The notes beneath the pieces were generated by a model. That model was not told the DNA's origin. It made no database searches and saw only the letters and a list, made by a program, of their open reading frames with translations. Source: CAMCYM01 sp964405405 (GTDB lineage Bacteria > Bacteroidota > Bacteroidia > Flavobacteriales_D > Sanyastnellaceae). From it: a stretch of 64,000 bases of DNA. The DNA is taken from positions 1 to 64,000 of the forward strand of contig CAYONT010000004.1 of the NCBI GenBank assembly GCA_964405405.1, in the 5' to 3' direction. The position numbers and the translations under genes were made by a program. This document shows positions 17,912-25,876 of the stretch, piece after piece (positions within the stretch are counted from its first letter, which is position 1; every line of letters begins with the position of its first letter).

Positions 17912-18409
17912 ATGAACCGAAAACAAACCAACCGGAACTTCGCTTGGGCTGCCCTGGTCCTCGGAGGCCTTCATTTGACGGGATGCAAGCCCGAAACCCA
18001 GGGCGAAATCGGCGAACCCTTCGACAAAGTAGAAGGCATTTCTGCCTCTTGGGAATTGCGTGCCTTCCAACAACAGGACTTGAACAGCCCGGTTAAGGAG
18101 GTGCGGGACTTGAGCGAGTTTTACATCGATGGTGTGACACAGCCATTGCGGCTCACCTTCCATCCGGACCGCACCTACGAGGTCGAAATCAGCATGGGGA
18201 AGAACTTCTTCGGCAACGGGGGAACCTGGGCTTTCGATGACGATACCTACCCATCGGATTTGTTCCTTTACACCGGGGAAGACACCCTCGTGTATGACCT
18301 GGGAGCCATGACCCGCACTTTTGACCAAACCTTGGGCATCGAGTATTCGCGCGATTGTGGCGGAACCGAAACCGTTCGCTATACCTTCCTTTTTGACCGA
18401 TTGCCATGA
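17912..18409 (+). CDS. DUF5004-like lipoprotein of the Sus locus
   Basis: A 165-aa lipoprotein with lipobox LHLTGC at about residue 25. The rest is a lipocalin-like small beta domain with WELRAFQQQD near the mature start, the pattern of DUF5004-type lipoproteins often found next to susC/susD. Likely exposed at the outer membrane, with an accessory role in starch handling, but no biochemical function is known. It lies 13 bases after susD and its stop shares ATGA with the next gene. Confidence 0.65.
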   Translation: MNRKQTNRNFAWAALVLGGLHLTGCKPETQGEIGEPFDKVEGISASWELRAFQQQDLNSPVKEVRDLSEFYIDGVTQPLRLTFHPDRTYEVEISMGKNFFGNGGTWAFDDDTYPSDLFLYTGEDTLVYDLGAMTRTFDQTLGIEYSRDCGGTETVRYTFLFDRLP

Positions 18410-19269
18410 AGCAGATTGCAATTTTCAGTGGTTTGACCTGGGGGGCGCTCTTGCTCAGCACGCCCTTGGCCGCCCAAAAAGCGTACGTCCTCCCCTCTCC
18501 CACCGATGCGAACAGTGAGATTACCTTGTTCATCGACGTGAACCAGTGTGAGGATGGGGTTCAAAACAGTGGATTGGGCGCCATCCTGGATGCTTTTCCG
18601 GACACCGCAGTCTACATCTGGACTTGGCAGCCTTCCGATCCTGCGGCCGGCAATGGCAATTGGGACAACTCTGCTTCCCACCAGCTCATGACCAAGGTGG
18701 GGCCCAAATTGTACTCCATCACCTTTGTTCCCACGGCGTATTATGGCGTCGATGGTCCCGCGCTTTTCTCGCGTGGCATCAGCTGTTTGGCCAAACTCCA
18801 AAATGGCAACAGCATCCCGGGATTCAATGGTGAGGCAAAAACCGAAGACATCAAGATCGACATCATCCCCCAGCTCTGCAGTGCGCGGATGTGCATCTTC
18901 CCGGAACTCCGGGCTCCGAGCGATTTTGTGACCATCACGTATGACAACGCCAAGGAATTGTCCTACCCAGGTCTTCAAAACATGGGCGATGACGAGTGTT
19001 ACCTCTACGTTTTGGGCAAGGTAGGTTTGTTCACAAGCTACGAGGTGGCGCCCCTGGACCAGGTGCTCAGCACCCCAGCCCTGCGCATGAGAAAAGTCCC
19101 TGACAGCAGCAAATTTCGACTCACCTTCATTCCGGAAGACTTGTTTGCGGACCAACTCCAACCGGGGGAACAGTTGGAAGAAGTCTGGTACTTTGTGGTC
19201 CGTTCGGGCTTCAGTTACCCGCCAGGCCCACCTCCATTTGAAATCATCTCGCTGTTAGATTGCCAGTAA
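18406..19269 (+). CDS. Secreted two-module SusE/SusF-like candidate binding protein
   Basis: A 287-aa exported protein with a signal peptide of 23 residues (cleavage LAAQ-KAY). Two related halves are visible: about 25-145 (LMTKVGPKLYSITFVPTAYY) and about 165-280 (ALRMRKVPDSSKFRLTFIP), each with a pattern of aromatic strands that also recurs in the N-terminal part of the secreted amylase at 10482. Position after susC-susD-DUF5004 and before a GH13 gene is where SusE/SusF starch-binding proteins sit, and similar proteins carry the name DUF4961. Starch binding is inferred, not proven. No lipobox is seen. It starts on an ATGA and ends with TAATG into the amylase gene. Confidence 0.6.
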   Translation: MKQIAIFSGLTWGALLLSTPLAAQKAYVLPSPTDANSEITLFIDVNQCEDGVQNSGLGAILDAFPDTAVYIWTWQPSDPAAGNGNWDNSASHQLMTKVGPKLYSITFVPTAYYGVDGPALFSRGISCLAKLQNGNSIPGFNGEAKTEDIKIDIIPQLCSARMCIFPELRAPSDFVTITYDNAKELSYPGLQNMGDDECYLYVLGKVGLFTSYEVAPLDQVLSTPALRMRKVPDSSKFRLTFIPEDLFADQLQPGEQLEEVWYFVVRSGFSYPPGPPPFEIISLLDCQ

Positions 19270-21698
19270 TGGGTTCAATGCAAGGGACTGCCAGGGCGTT
19301 GGGGGGATGGACAATCGGAGGGCTGATGCTCGTGGGCATGGGGTGTGGCGCCGGGAATGCAGATGAGTTCGAGGGAGATGCGTTCGCTTGGAAGCCCGAG
19401 CACGCGCTTCCTTGGGCACCCTTGGAGCTGGGGTTGGACTCCACTGTTGTCATCTTAGACGATTACTTTCCCGGGGCTACTGGACCAGACTCGGTCCTCT
19501 GGGAGGGAACGGAAAGGCTACCGATCCAGTCGGGACCTTTTGAAAAGGGGCATGTGGTCATCAAGAAGCAACCCGAGTTGGGTCTCGGCTTCCTGGCCTT
19601 CTGGACCGCTGGTCAGCACGTGGAACTTCCGGTGGCTCCGACCCGTTACGAGCGGGTGTCCTTTGTCTACACGGGCGCAGCTCGTGCCCGGGAGGTGCGC
19701 GTGAAAGCCGCGCACACCGGATGGACGCCCGGTCCGCCTTTGCAGCGTACCTCCCGTGGTTGGGAGGACACGTGGGTATTGCCCCGTGGGACGCATCCTT
19801 ACCTGCTGGTGGTCGATGGGGTGGAACAGTTGGATGAGACCTGCGCCGAGCGGGTTCCCAATGGCCTGGGAGGGTTCAATTCGCTCAAGCAGGTCGGTCC
19901 ACAGGGTGGGAAATTGACCCTCCAAGCCACTGGCATGGAGCAACGTGGAGACAGCGTGGTCATCACCTGCGAGGGAACCCCGGGCAGTGTGCTGGTAGCC
20001 TACTGGAACAACCGACTGCTTGCGCTCGGAAAGTTGGGACCCCAAGGGCAATCCGGATTGTTGCTGCCTGCGGAAACCCGTGGTCCCGAAAGGTCCCACT
20101 TGCGGATTTGGGCCGTGGACAACCGCATGCGCAGTGAAGAGGTCCTTTTGCCACTTGCGCATGGTGTGCCGGTCACCAACGTCAAATTGCTCAATCGGTT
20201 TGACCACCACACCAAGATCCTGTATTTCTTGATGGTGGATCGTTTCAAGAATGGGGACACGGGCAACGACGCGCCTGTGGAGGATGCCGGAATCCATCCC
20301 AAGGCAAACCACCAAGGTGGGGACCTGGATGGGGTTCGTCAGGCCTTGGCATCCGGTTACTTCACAGGGTTGGGGGTCAACACGATTTGGCTTTCGCCCA
20401 TCACGCAAAATCCGGAAGGCGCGTATGGGCTTTGGAAAGATGCGGAGACCGGATTTTCAAGCAAATTCAGTGGATACCATGGCTACTGGCCCATCCGTTC
20501 CACCGGCGTGGATCACCGGTTCGGCGATCTGGATGCTTGGCATGCCCTCATCGATGAGGCCCATGCCCAAGGCCACAGTGTCCTGCTCGACTACGTCGCG
20601 AACCATGTGCACGAAGAGCACCCGCTTTACCAACAGCACCCCGATTGGGCCACCGATTTGTACTTGCCAGATGGCTCCCTGAACACCGAACGTTGGGATG
20701 AACACCGGCTAACCACATGGTTCGACACGTTCATGCCCACACTGGATTTGGAGAAAGAGGCGGTGTACCAGCCCATGTCCGACAGTGCCTTGTGGTGGGT
20801 GGTCCACACGAAGGTAGATGGGTACCGACACGATGCCACCAAGCATATTCCGGAGGTGTTTTGGCGGACGTTGACCCGCAAGATTCGAAACGCAGATTTG
20901 GAGCAACCCCGGCCTATTTTCCAGATTGGAGAGACCTATGGCAGTCCCCAGCTCATCGCGAGCTATGTGACCCCGGGGATGCTGGATGCGCAATTCGACT
21001 TCAACCACTACGACGCCCTGGTGGCCGCCTTTGCCCTCGACGATGCACCGCTGGAGGACTTGGTGCGGGTGGCTGAGGAGAGCATCGAGCAGTATGGTGC
21101 GCACCACCTCATGGGGAACATCACAGGGAACCAAGACCGGCCTCGGTTTGCGTCCCTGGCCGATGGGAGTTTGACCTTCGGTGAAGACATGAAGCGAGCG
21201 GGCTGGATACGCGACATCCAGCATGCGAATGATCAGGGCTATCAGAAGATGCAGATGCTCATCGCGTACTTGATGTCAGTGCCCGGTCTTCCTTGCATCT
21301 ACCAAGGCGACGAGATTGCCGACGTGGGAGGAAATGATCCAGACAACCGGCGCATGATGCGGTTCGAAGGACTCAATGACCAGGAGGTTGCCACCCGCAA
21401 CTGGGTGACAGAATGGGCTCAATTGCGTAGCGGCCGAATGAGCATGCTCTACGGAAGCACCCGATTCTCCATCCCCGAACCCGGCATCTTGGTCATTGAG
21501 CGGGATTACCTCGATGAACACACGGTGATTTGGATCAACAAGCGACCGAATCCTGTGACATTGACCCTGATTCCTACCTCCAAGCGCCCCGGCTTGAAGC
21601 CTGAAATGCGGCTGGCCGGTCAAGGGGAGGTCGCTGGAGAACGGGTTACGGTTGCGGGGCGTTCCGCCGTGGCTGTGGGTTGGAAGGGCGGTCGTTGA
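19269..21698 (+). CDS. GH13 neopullulanase/cyclomaltodextrinase-like lipoprotein (SusA-type)
   Basis: An 809-aa lipoprotein: GGLMLVGMGC is a lipobox near residue 26. After an N-terminal beta region comes a GH13 barrel (about 310-730) with DYVANHVH, DGYRHD (nucleophile Asp522), IGETYG (acid/base Glu555) and GNQDRPR (Asp623), the signature of cyclomaltodextrinase/neopullulanase-like enzymes. The C-terminal beta domain carries VIWINKRPNPVTL. The ATG at 19269 overlaps the previous TAA as TAATG. It is the last gene of the Sus operon and presumably trims imported maltodextrins in the periplasm, as SusA does, though surface display is possible. Its 3' end overlaps the convergent minus-strand gene by 53 bases. 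Confidence 0.88.
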   Translation: MGSMQGTARALGGWTIGGLMLVGMGCGAGNADEFEGDAFAWKPEHALPWAPLELGLDSTVVILDDYFPGATGPDSVLWEGTERLPIQSGPFEKGHVVIKKQPELGLGFLAFWTAGQHVELPVAPTRYERVSFVYTGAARAREVRVKAAHTGWTPGPPLQRTSRGWEDTWVLPRGTHPYLLVVDGVEQLDETCAERVPNGLGGFNSLKQVGPQGGKLTLQATGMEQRGDSVVITCEGTPGSVLVAYWNNRLLALGKLGPQGQSGLLLPAETRGPERSHLRIWAVDNRMRSEEVLLPLAHGVPVTNVKLLNRFDHHTKILYFLMVDRFKNGDTGNDAPVEDAGIHPKANHQGGDLDGVRQALASGYFTGLGVNTIWLSPITQNPEGAYGLWKDAETGFSSKFSGYHGYWPIRSTGVDHRFGDLDAWHALIDEAHAQGHSVLLDYVANHVHEEHPLYQQHPDWATDLYLPDGSLNTERWDEHRLTTWFDTFMPTLDLEKEAVYQPMSDSALWWVVHTKVDGYRHDATKHIPEVFWRTLTRKIRNADLEQPRPIFQIGETYGSPQLIASYVTPGMLDAQFDFNHYDALVAAFALDDAPLEDLVRVAEESIEQYGAHHLMGNITGNQDRPRFASLADGSLTFGEDMKRAGWIRDIQHANDQGYQKMQMLIAYLMSVPGLPCIYQGDEIADVGGNDPDNRRMMRFEGLNDQEVATRNWVTEWAQLRSGRMSMLYGSTRFSIPEPGILVIERDYLDEHTVIWINKRPNPVTLTLIPTSKRPGLKPEMRLAGQGEVAGERVTVAGRSAVAVGWKGGR

Positions 21699-22263
21699 CA
21701 GGGGGCTTGGTGGATTCTGGAGCGTCTTCCAGGATGTAGGCGTGGGTTTCAAGCCACTGCCCATTTCCTCGGTTGATGGCATGGCTCAAGCGCAATTGTC
21801 CGGGCAGACGTTCCAAGGTCCAACGCAACAACGCGGGTGCACCTGCGAAATCTCCACCCCGAGTCAGGGTAGCGCCCATAGCGGTCGTGCCCGTGATGTA
21901 CCAATCCGTCGTTCCACGCTGACTGCCACTGGCCTCCGTGATGCGCACCCCGCCGGTGGCACGCTGGAAACTCCACACCGTCAGGGATTCCTCTACATGC
22001 GCTGTGTCAACCCCTTGAAGCCACTGGAGCACAAAACCATCCCCGGAAGCGTCGCGCTTGCCATCGAGCCGCACGAAAACGGTGCTTTTCTCTGCACTTC
22101 CCGGCACGGAACCCGTCTCCAAACGACCGACGTAACTGCCTGCCAGAGGAGCCATCCAAGCTGGGGCTTGGGCCCCAGCGGGCAGGGCGGCTCCCCATCC
22201 CAACACGATCGCAAAAACCAACCTCTTCCCCCATCGGGAGGCTCGGGTGCTTTCATTTTTCAT
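21646..22263 (-). CDS. Secreted hypothetical protein
   Basis: A 205-aa protein I do not recognise. It has a signal peptide (KRLVFAIVLGWGAALPAGAQ, about residues 14-33), a small beta-rich middle with LAGSYVGRLE and WYITGTTAMGATLTRGG, and a Pro/Asn/Arg-rich tail from about 185. The ATG at 22263 is chosen over a GTG two codons upstream. It is a single gene, divergent from the sugar dehydrogenase, and overlaps the end of the GH13 lipoprotein gene by 53 bases. Confidence 0.65.
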   Translation of the reverse strand: MKNESTRASRWGKRLVFAIVLGWGAALPAGAQAPAWMAPLAGSYVGRLETGSVPGSAEKSTVFVRLDGKRDASGDGFVLQWLQGVDTAHVEESLTVWSFQRATGGVRITEASGSQRGTTDWYITGTTAMGATLTRGGDFAGAPALLRWTLERLPGQLRLSHAINRGNGQWLETHAYILEDAPESTKPPVNDRPSNPQPRRNAPQP

Positions 22264-22285
22264 GGCCACAAGGTAAGACCTGACG

Positions 22286-22293
22286 TAACTTCC
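22286..22293 (+). promoter_or_regulatory. -7-like element upstream of sugar dehydrogenase
   Basis: TAACTTCC, related to the repeated TAACTTCG element, 17 bases before the ATG at 22311 in the 47-base divergent region. Confidence 0.35.
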
Positions 22294-22310
22294 GACCGAA
22301 ATCCAAGAAA

Positions 22311-23720
22311 ATGAACCCGCTTCGTTTCCTCGCCTTGCCCGCGCTTTGCGGCGCCTTGATGTTTCAAAGTCCCGCCTGGGCCCAACCTACTTGGACCGTA
22401 GGGAACACCGTACTGACTGAGTACAATCTGGTGACGGGGGTTCAACTTCCATGGGAAATCCTGTGGGGTCCGGATGACCACATATGGGCGACCACCCGGG
22501 TGGGAAGTGTGCTGCGGATTGACCCCACAACTGGCATTTACACCACGGTGCTACAAAAATCCGTCATGAACGGCGGGAATGGAGAGCCTGGCATGCTGGG
22601 CATGGCCATGCATCCCGATTGGGAGAACACCCCCCGTGTGTTCGTCGTGTACTGCACCGGAAGTGGTTCCACTGGACAAGAGAAACTGAGCGCCTTCGAT
22701 TGGGATGGTACGTCGTTGGTGAACGAACAGGTGTTGCTGACCCTACAAGCGGGCGGCATCCACAATGGAAGCCGGTTGTTGGTTTTGCCTGACAACACCC
22801 TGCTCATGACCACAGGCGACGTGGGCGCAAGTTCCTTGGCCCAAGACTTGGAAAGCCTGCAAGGCAAGACCCTGCGCATGAACCTCGATGGTTCGGTGCC
22901 GGCGGACAATCCCTTCCCGGGAAGCCTGGTCTACACCTGGGGCAACCGGAACAGCCAAGGCCTCGCGTTGGGGCCCGATGGACAGATTTACAGTTCGGAA
23001 CATGGGCAAAACGCTGACGACGAGCTCAACCTCTTGTCCCCCGGCAGGAACTGCGGCTGGCCCTCGGTCCAAGGCATGTGCAACACCGCTTCGGAGCAGA
23101 CTTTCTGCGAGGCAAATGATGTTCTCGAGCCTCTGAAAACCTGGACGCCCTGCATTGCCGTGAATGGAATTTCCTATTACAACCACCCTGCCATCCCGGA
23201 GTGGCAGCACACCCTGCTGATGGCGGTTCTTGGCGGACTCGGCGGACAGTATGAGCGGCTGAGCGTCCTGAATCTGAGCGAGGACGGCCTCTCCGTTACC
23301 GGTGAGACGAATTACTTTGCTTCCTTCAACCAACGGGTTCGGGACATCTGCATCCACCCGGTCACGGGTTCCGTGTACGTCGCCTTCAATGGAACGAGCT
23401 ATCCCGGAAGCGGTCCCAACATCATCAAGGAGTTTCGGAATGAAGCCTATGTCAATTCCCTGGGCCTTGCGCCAAGCGAAGCAGGGGCTAAGTTTGAGGT
23501 TTATCCCAACCCCGCCACCTCAGAACTTCGCTGGAATGGCGGAGCGCTTTGGGCCGGTGCTGACTTTGAAATCCATAGCTTTTCTGGCCAGCGGGTGGCC
23601 GCGGGAAAATGCACGAGCGACCTTGGAAATGTTTCGGTGACCGGTTGGGCTTCTGGCATGTACTTCCTTCGGCTCACCACACCGACCGCCACGGTCACCC
23701 GGACCTTCCAAGTGCAGTGA
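22311..23720 (+). CDS. Secreted PQQ-dependent sugar dehydrogenase-type beta-propeller, T9SS cargo
   Basis: A 469-aa exported protein of the glucose/sorbosone dehydrogenase family, quinoprotein beta-propellers that oxidise aldoses. Signal peptide 1-24; propeller about 30-370 with LPWEILWGPDDHIWATTR near the start, GMLGMAMHPDW, GGIHNGSRLLVLPD and the family stretch YSSEHGQNADDELN; then a T9SS type A sorting domain (FEVYPNPATSELRW, GWASGMYFLRL). PQQ use is inferred from the family. Its TGA shares GTGA with the start of the TonB-dependent receptor, which points to a joint function. Confidence 0.87.
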   Translation: MNPLRFLALPALCGALMFQSPAWAQPTWTVGNTVLTEYNLVTGVQLPWEILWGPDDHIWATTRVGSVLRIDPTTGIYTTVLQKSVMNGGNGEPGMLGMAMHPDWENTPRVFVVYCTGSGSTGQEKLSAFDWDGTSLVNEQVLLTLQAGGIHNGSRLLVLPDNTLLMTTGDVGASSLAQDLESLQGKTLRMNLDGSVPADNPFPGSLVYTWGNRNSQGLALGPDGQIYSSEHGQNADDELNLLSPGRNCGWPSVQGMCNTASEQTFCEANDVLEPLKTWTPCIAVNGISYYNHPAIPEWQHTLLMAVLGGLGGQYERLSVLNLSEDGLSVTGETNYFASFNQRVRDICIHPVTGSVYVAFNGTSYPGSGPNIIKEFRNEAYVNSLGLAPSEAGAKFEVYPNPATSELRWNGGALWAGADFEIHSFSGQRVAAGKCTSDLGNVSVTGWASGMYFLRLTTPTATVTRTFQVQ

Positions 23721-25876
23721 AACGGCTGCGGCGGAAGGTTCCCCTGCTCTTGGGCGTTGCGGCGGCCGGCATCGGAACCGCGGAAGCCCATCTGACCGCC
23801 CTCCCAGGAGATACCTTGATCCAAATTCCGGTATCTGACGTCGTGGTGATTCGGAACCGGGTGGGTGGGAGTGCACAACATTTGAATGTGGAGGGCATGC
23901 AGGGCCAGGGGGGGTATGATTTGGCCTTCGCCCTCAACCAGGTTCCCGGGGTGCGGATGGAGACGCGGGGCATGGGGGGATCGCGGCGCATCGACATCCG
24001 GGGCAGCGGCCTGCGCTCGCCATTCGGCGTAAGGAATACCCAGATTCTGATGAATGGCTTCCTGCTTTCCACTGCGGATGGTGTAGGCCAAACCGAATGG
24101 CTCGATCCACTCCTCCTGGACCGGTTGGTGGTGATGAAGGGTCCCACGGGCGCCTGGCTTGGTGGTGGATACGGCGGGGCGCTGGTGGGCAGTTCGCTGC
24201 CCGAGTTTCAGTTGGGGCAAGGCGGTGCCCGGCGCGTTTGGGGCGAACTCCGAGCGGGCTCACTGGGCGCGGGTGCGGCGGGGGACGGGCTGGCGTGGCG
24301 TGCGGTGGCCGGCGCTCATTGGCACCGGGACCGTGACGAATGGCGGGTCCAAGCCGCCGGCAACCTCCATCCTGGCTACCGGGACCAGGAGGCGAACGAC
24401 AAGGTCCTGGCCGAGCTACACTGGCGCCGGTATGGGGCTGGGCGTCCCGGGGTGCTGCACCACCTTTGGCTCAGCGGCTACTCCGGCGGCTGGGAGCTGC
24501 CCGGAGCCCTCGATTCCACGCAAGCTGCGGACTCCCCCACCCTCGCCCCCGGCGCTCCCTACGCTGCTGAGGTGAACCGAGACCGCATCCAAGCGGCCTA
24601 CAGCCTGACCCACCATTGGGGGGGAACCCAACGGGGACTCTATGTCCTCGCGCACGGCAGCGAGAAGACGAATCCTTTCGGAACCTCCCGCTTCTTCCGC
24701 GGCTACAAATGGGAGAACGAGTGGGGCGGGAACATCCGTCTCACTTGGCGTCACCAGCGACACCAAGCCGACCGAGGCTGGCACGTTTGGGATGCCTCCG
24801 CGATCGGGCAAGCCGATCGCTTGTTCATCACCGAATGGGATTCGCTGCCCGGAGACCAACCCCAGGGTTTCCGCTATGACTTGACCACGGATGCATTCCA
24901 TGGTTGGGTGGGAGCTGGCTATGCCTGGCATTCTCAGCGCATGTGGACGTTCAGCGGACAGGTCGGCTGGGAGGGATTGCACCGGTCCACCTTGGGCACG
25001 GCCCGAACCTTGGAGGTCCCTTGGTCCGAACGCTACCGGCGTTCGATGCCCCTGCCCCGGCTCATGGTCCAGCGATGGGGGGCGTGGGGGCAGGCCTGGC
25101 TCCAATGGACCACCGGCATGAGCCATCCCACCACCTTCGAGTGGGTACATCCTGAGCTATTCGTGCCCTATGCCCTGCAACCCGAATCGGCCGCCTGCTG
25201 GGAAACCGGACTGCGTTCGCCGTTGGATCGCCCTTTGCAGTACGAGTTCGCGGCGTTCTCCCAGCGCGTGCGAAACGCCATCGGCCCCGTGGCGAACGAC
25301 ACCGACGGCCCCTTGCTCGACAATGCATCAGAGCACCGGATGCTCGGGGCGGAAGGATGGGCAGTCCTCTCGACCCCTGCTGGAGGTGGAAAATGGGGAC
25401 ATGCCACTTTCGAGGCCATGGCCGCTTGGAACCGCTTTGTGTATGGCCCGGATGAACACCTTCCGGATCGCCGCCTTTCCCAGCTCCCCGGCAATCCCGA
25501 GTGGACCCTTGGAGGACGCGCCCAATGGCGCTGGGACCGCCTGGAACTGCAGGGCCACCTGCGCTGGAACAGCCGGACCCCGCTCAACGATGCCAACACG
25601 GATTGGGCGCCTGCCCAGTCGCGCATCGACCTCGAGGCCGGTTTTCGGATGCCCCTCTCCTCAGGCGGTGCCTTGCGGTGGCGTTTGACCTGCCTCAACG
25701 TGCTGTCAACCGATGGCTCCAGCTGGTGGACCGTCAATGCAAACGCGGGCCGGTACCACAACCCGATGCCGCCCCGCACCCTGCAAATCGCCCTGCGCTG
25801 GGAATGGGGCCGGGCGGCCAGGGTCCCCCCCTACATTCCCGTAGTGGAGTCCCAGAACCTGGTCAGTCCAGAATGA
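23717..25876 (+). CDS. TonB-dependent outer membrane receptor
   Basis: A 719-aa receptor starting at a GTG that overlaps the previous stop. Signal peptide about 1-24 (PLLLGVAAAGIGTAEA), plug about 40-160 with FALNQVPGVRMETRG, RIDIRGSGLRSPFGVRN and VMKGPTGAWLGGG, then a 22-strand-type barrel. It lacks the SusC N-terminal regulatory domain and signature, so it is a siderophore/vitamin-type receptor. The tight coupling with a quinoprotein dehydrogenase raises the idea that it imports PQQ, as E. coli PqqU does; this is only a hypothesis. Its last 14 bases overlap the convergent PorE-like gene. Confidence 0.85.
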   Translation: MKRLRRKVPLLLGVAAAGIGTAEAHLTALPGDTLIQIPVSDVVVIRNRVGGSAQHLNVEGMQGQGGYDLAFALNQVPGVRMETRGMGGSRRIDIRGSGLRSPFGVRNTQILMNGFLLSTADGVGQTEWLDPLLLDRLVVMKGPTGAWLGGGYGGALVGSSLPEFQLGQGGARRVWGELRAGSLGAGAAGDGLAWRAVAGAHWHRDRDEWRVQAAGNLHPGYRDQEANDKVLAELHWRRYGAGRPGVLHHLWLSGYSGGWELPGALDSTQAADSPTLAPGAPYAAEVNRDRIQAAYSLTHHWGGTQRGLYVLAHGSEKTNPFGTSRFFRGYKWENEWGGNIRLTWRHQRHQADRGWHVWDASAIGQADRLFITEWDSLPGDQPQGFRYDLTTDAFHGWVGAGYAWHSQRMWTFSGQVGWEGLHRSTLGTARTLEVPWSERYRRSMPLPRLMVQRWGAWGQAWLQWTTGMSHPTTFEWVHPELFVPYALQPESAACWETGLRSPLDRPLQYEFAAFSQRVRNAIGPVANDTDGPLLDNASEHRMLGAEGWAVLSTPAGGGKWGHATFEAMAAWNRFVYGPDEHLPDRRLSQLPGNPEWTLGGRAQWRWDRLELQGHLRWNSRTPLNDANTDWAPAQSRIDLEAGFRMPLSSGGALRWRLTCLNVLSTDGSSWWTVNANAGRYHNPMPPRTLQIALRWEWGRAARVPPYIPVVESQNLVSPE

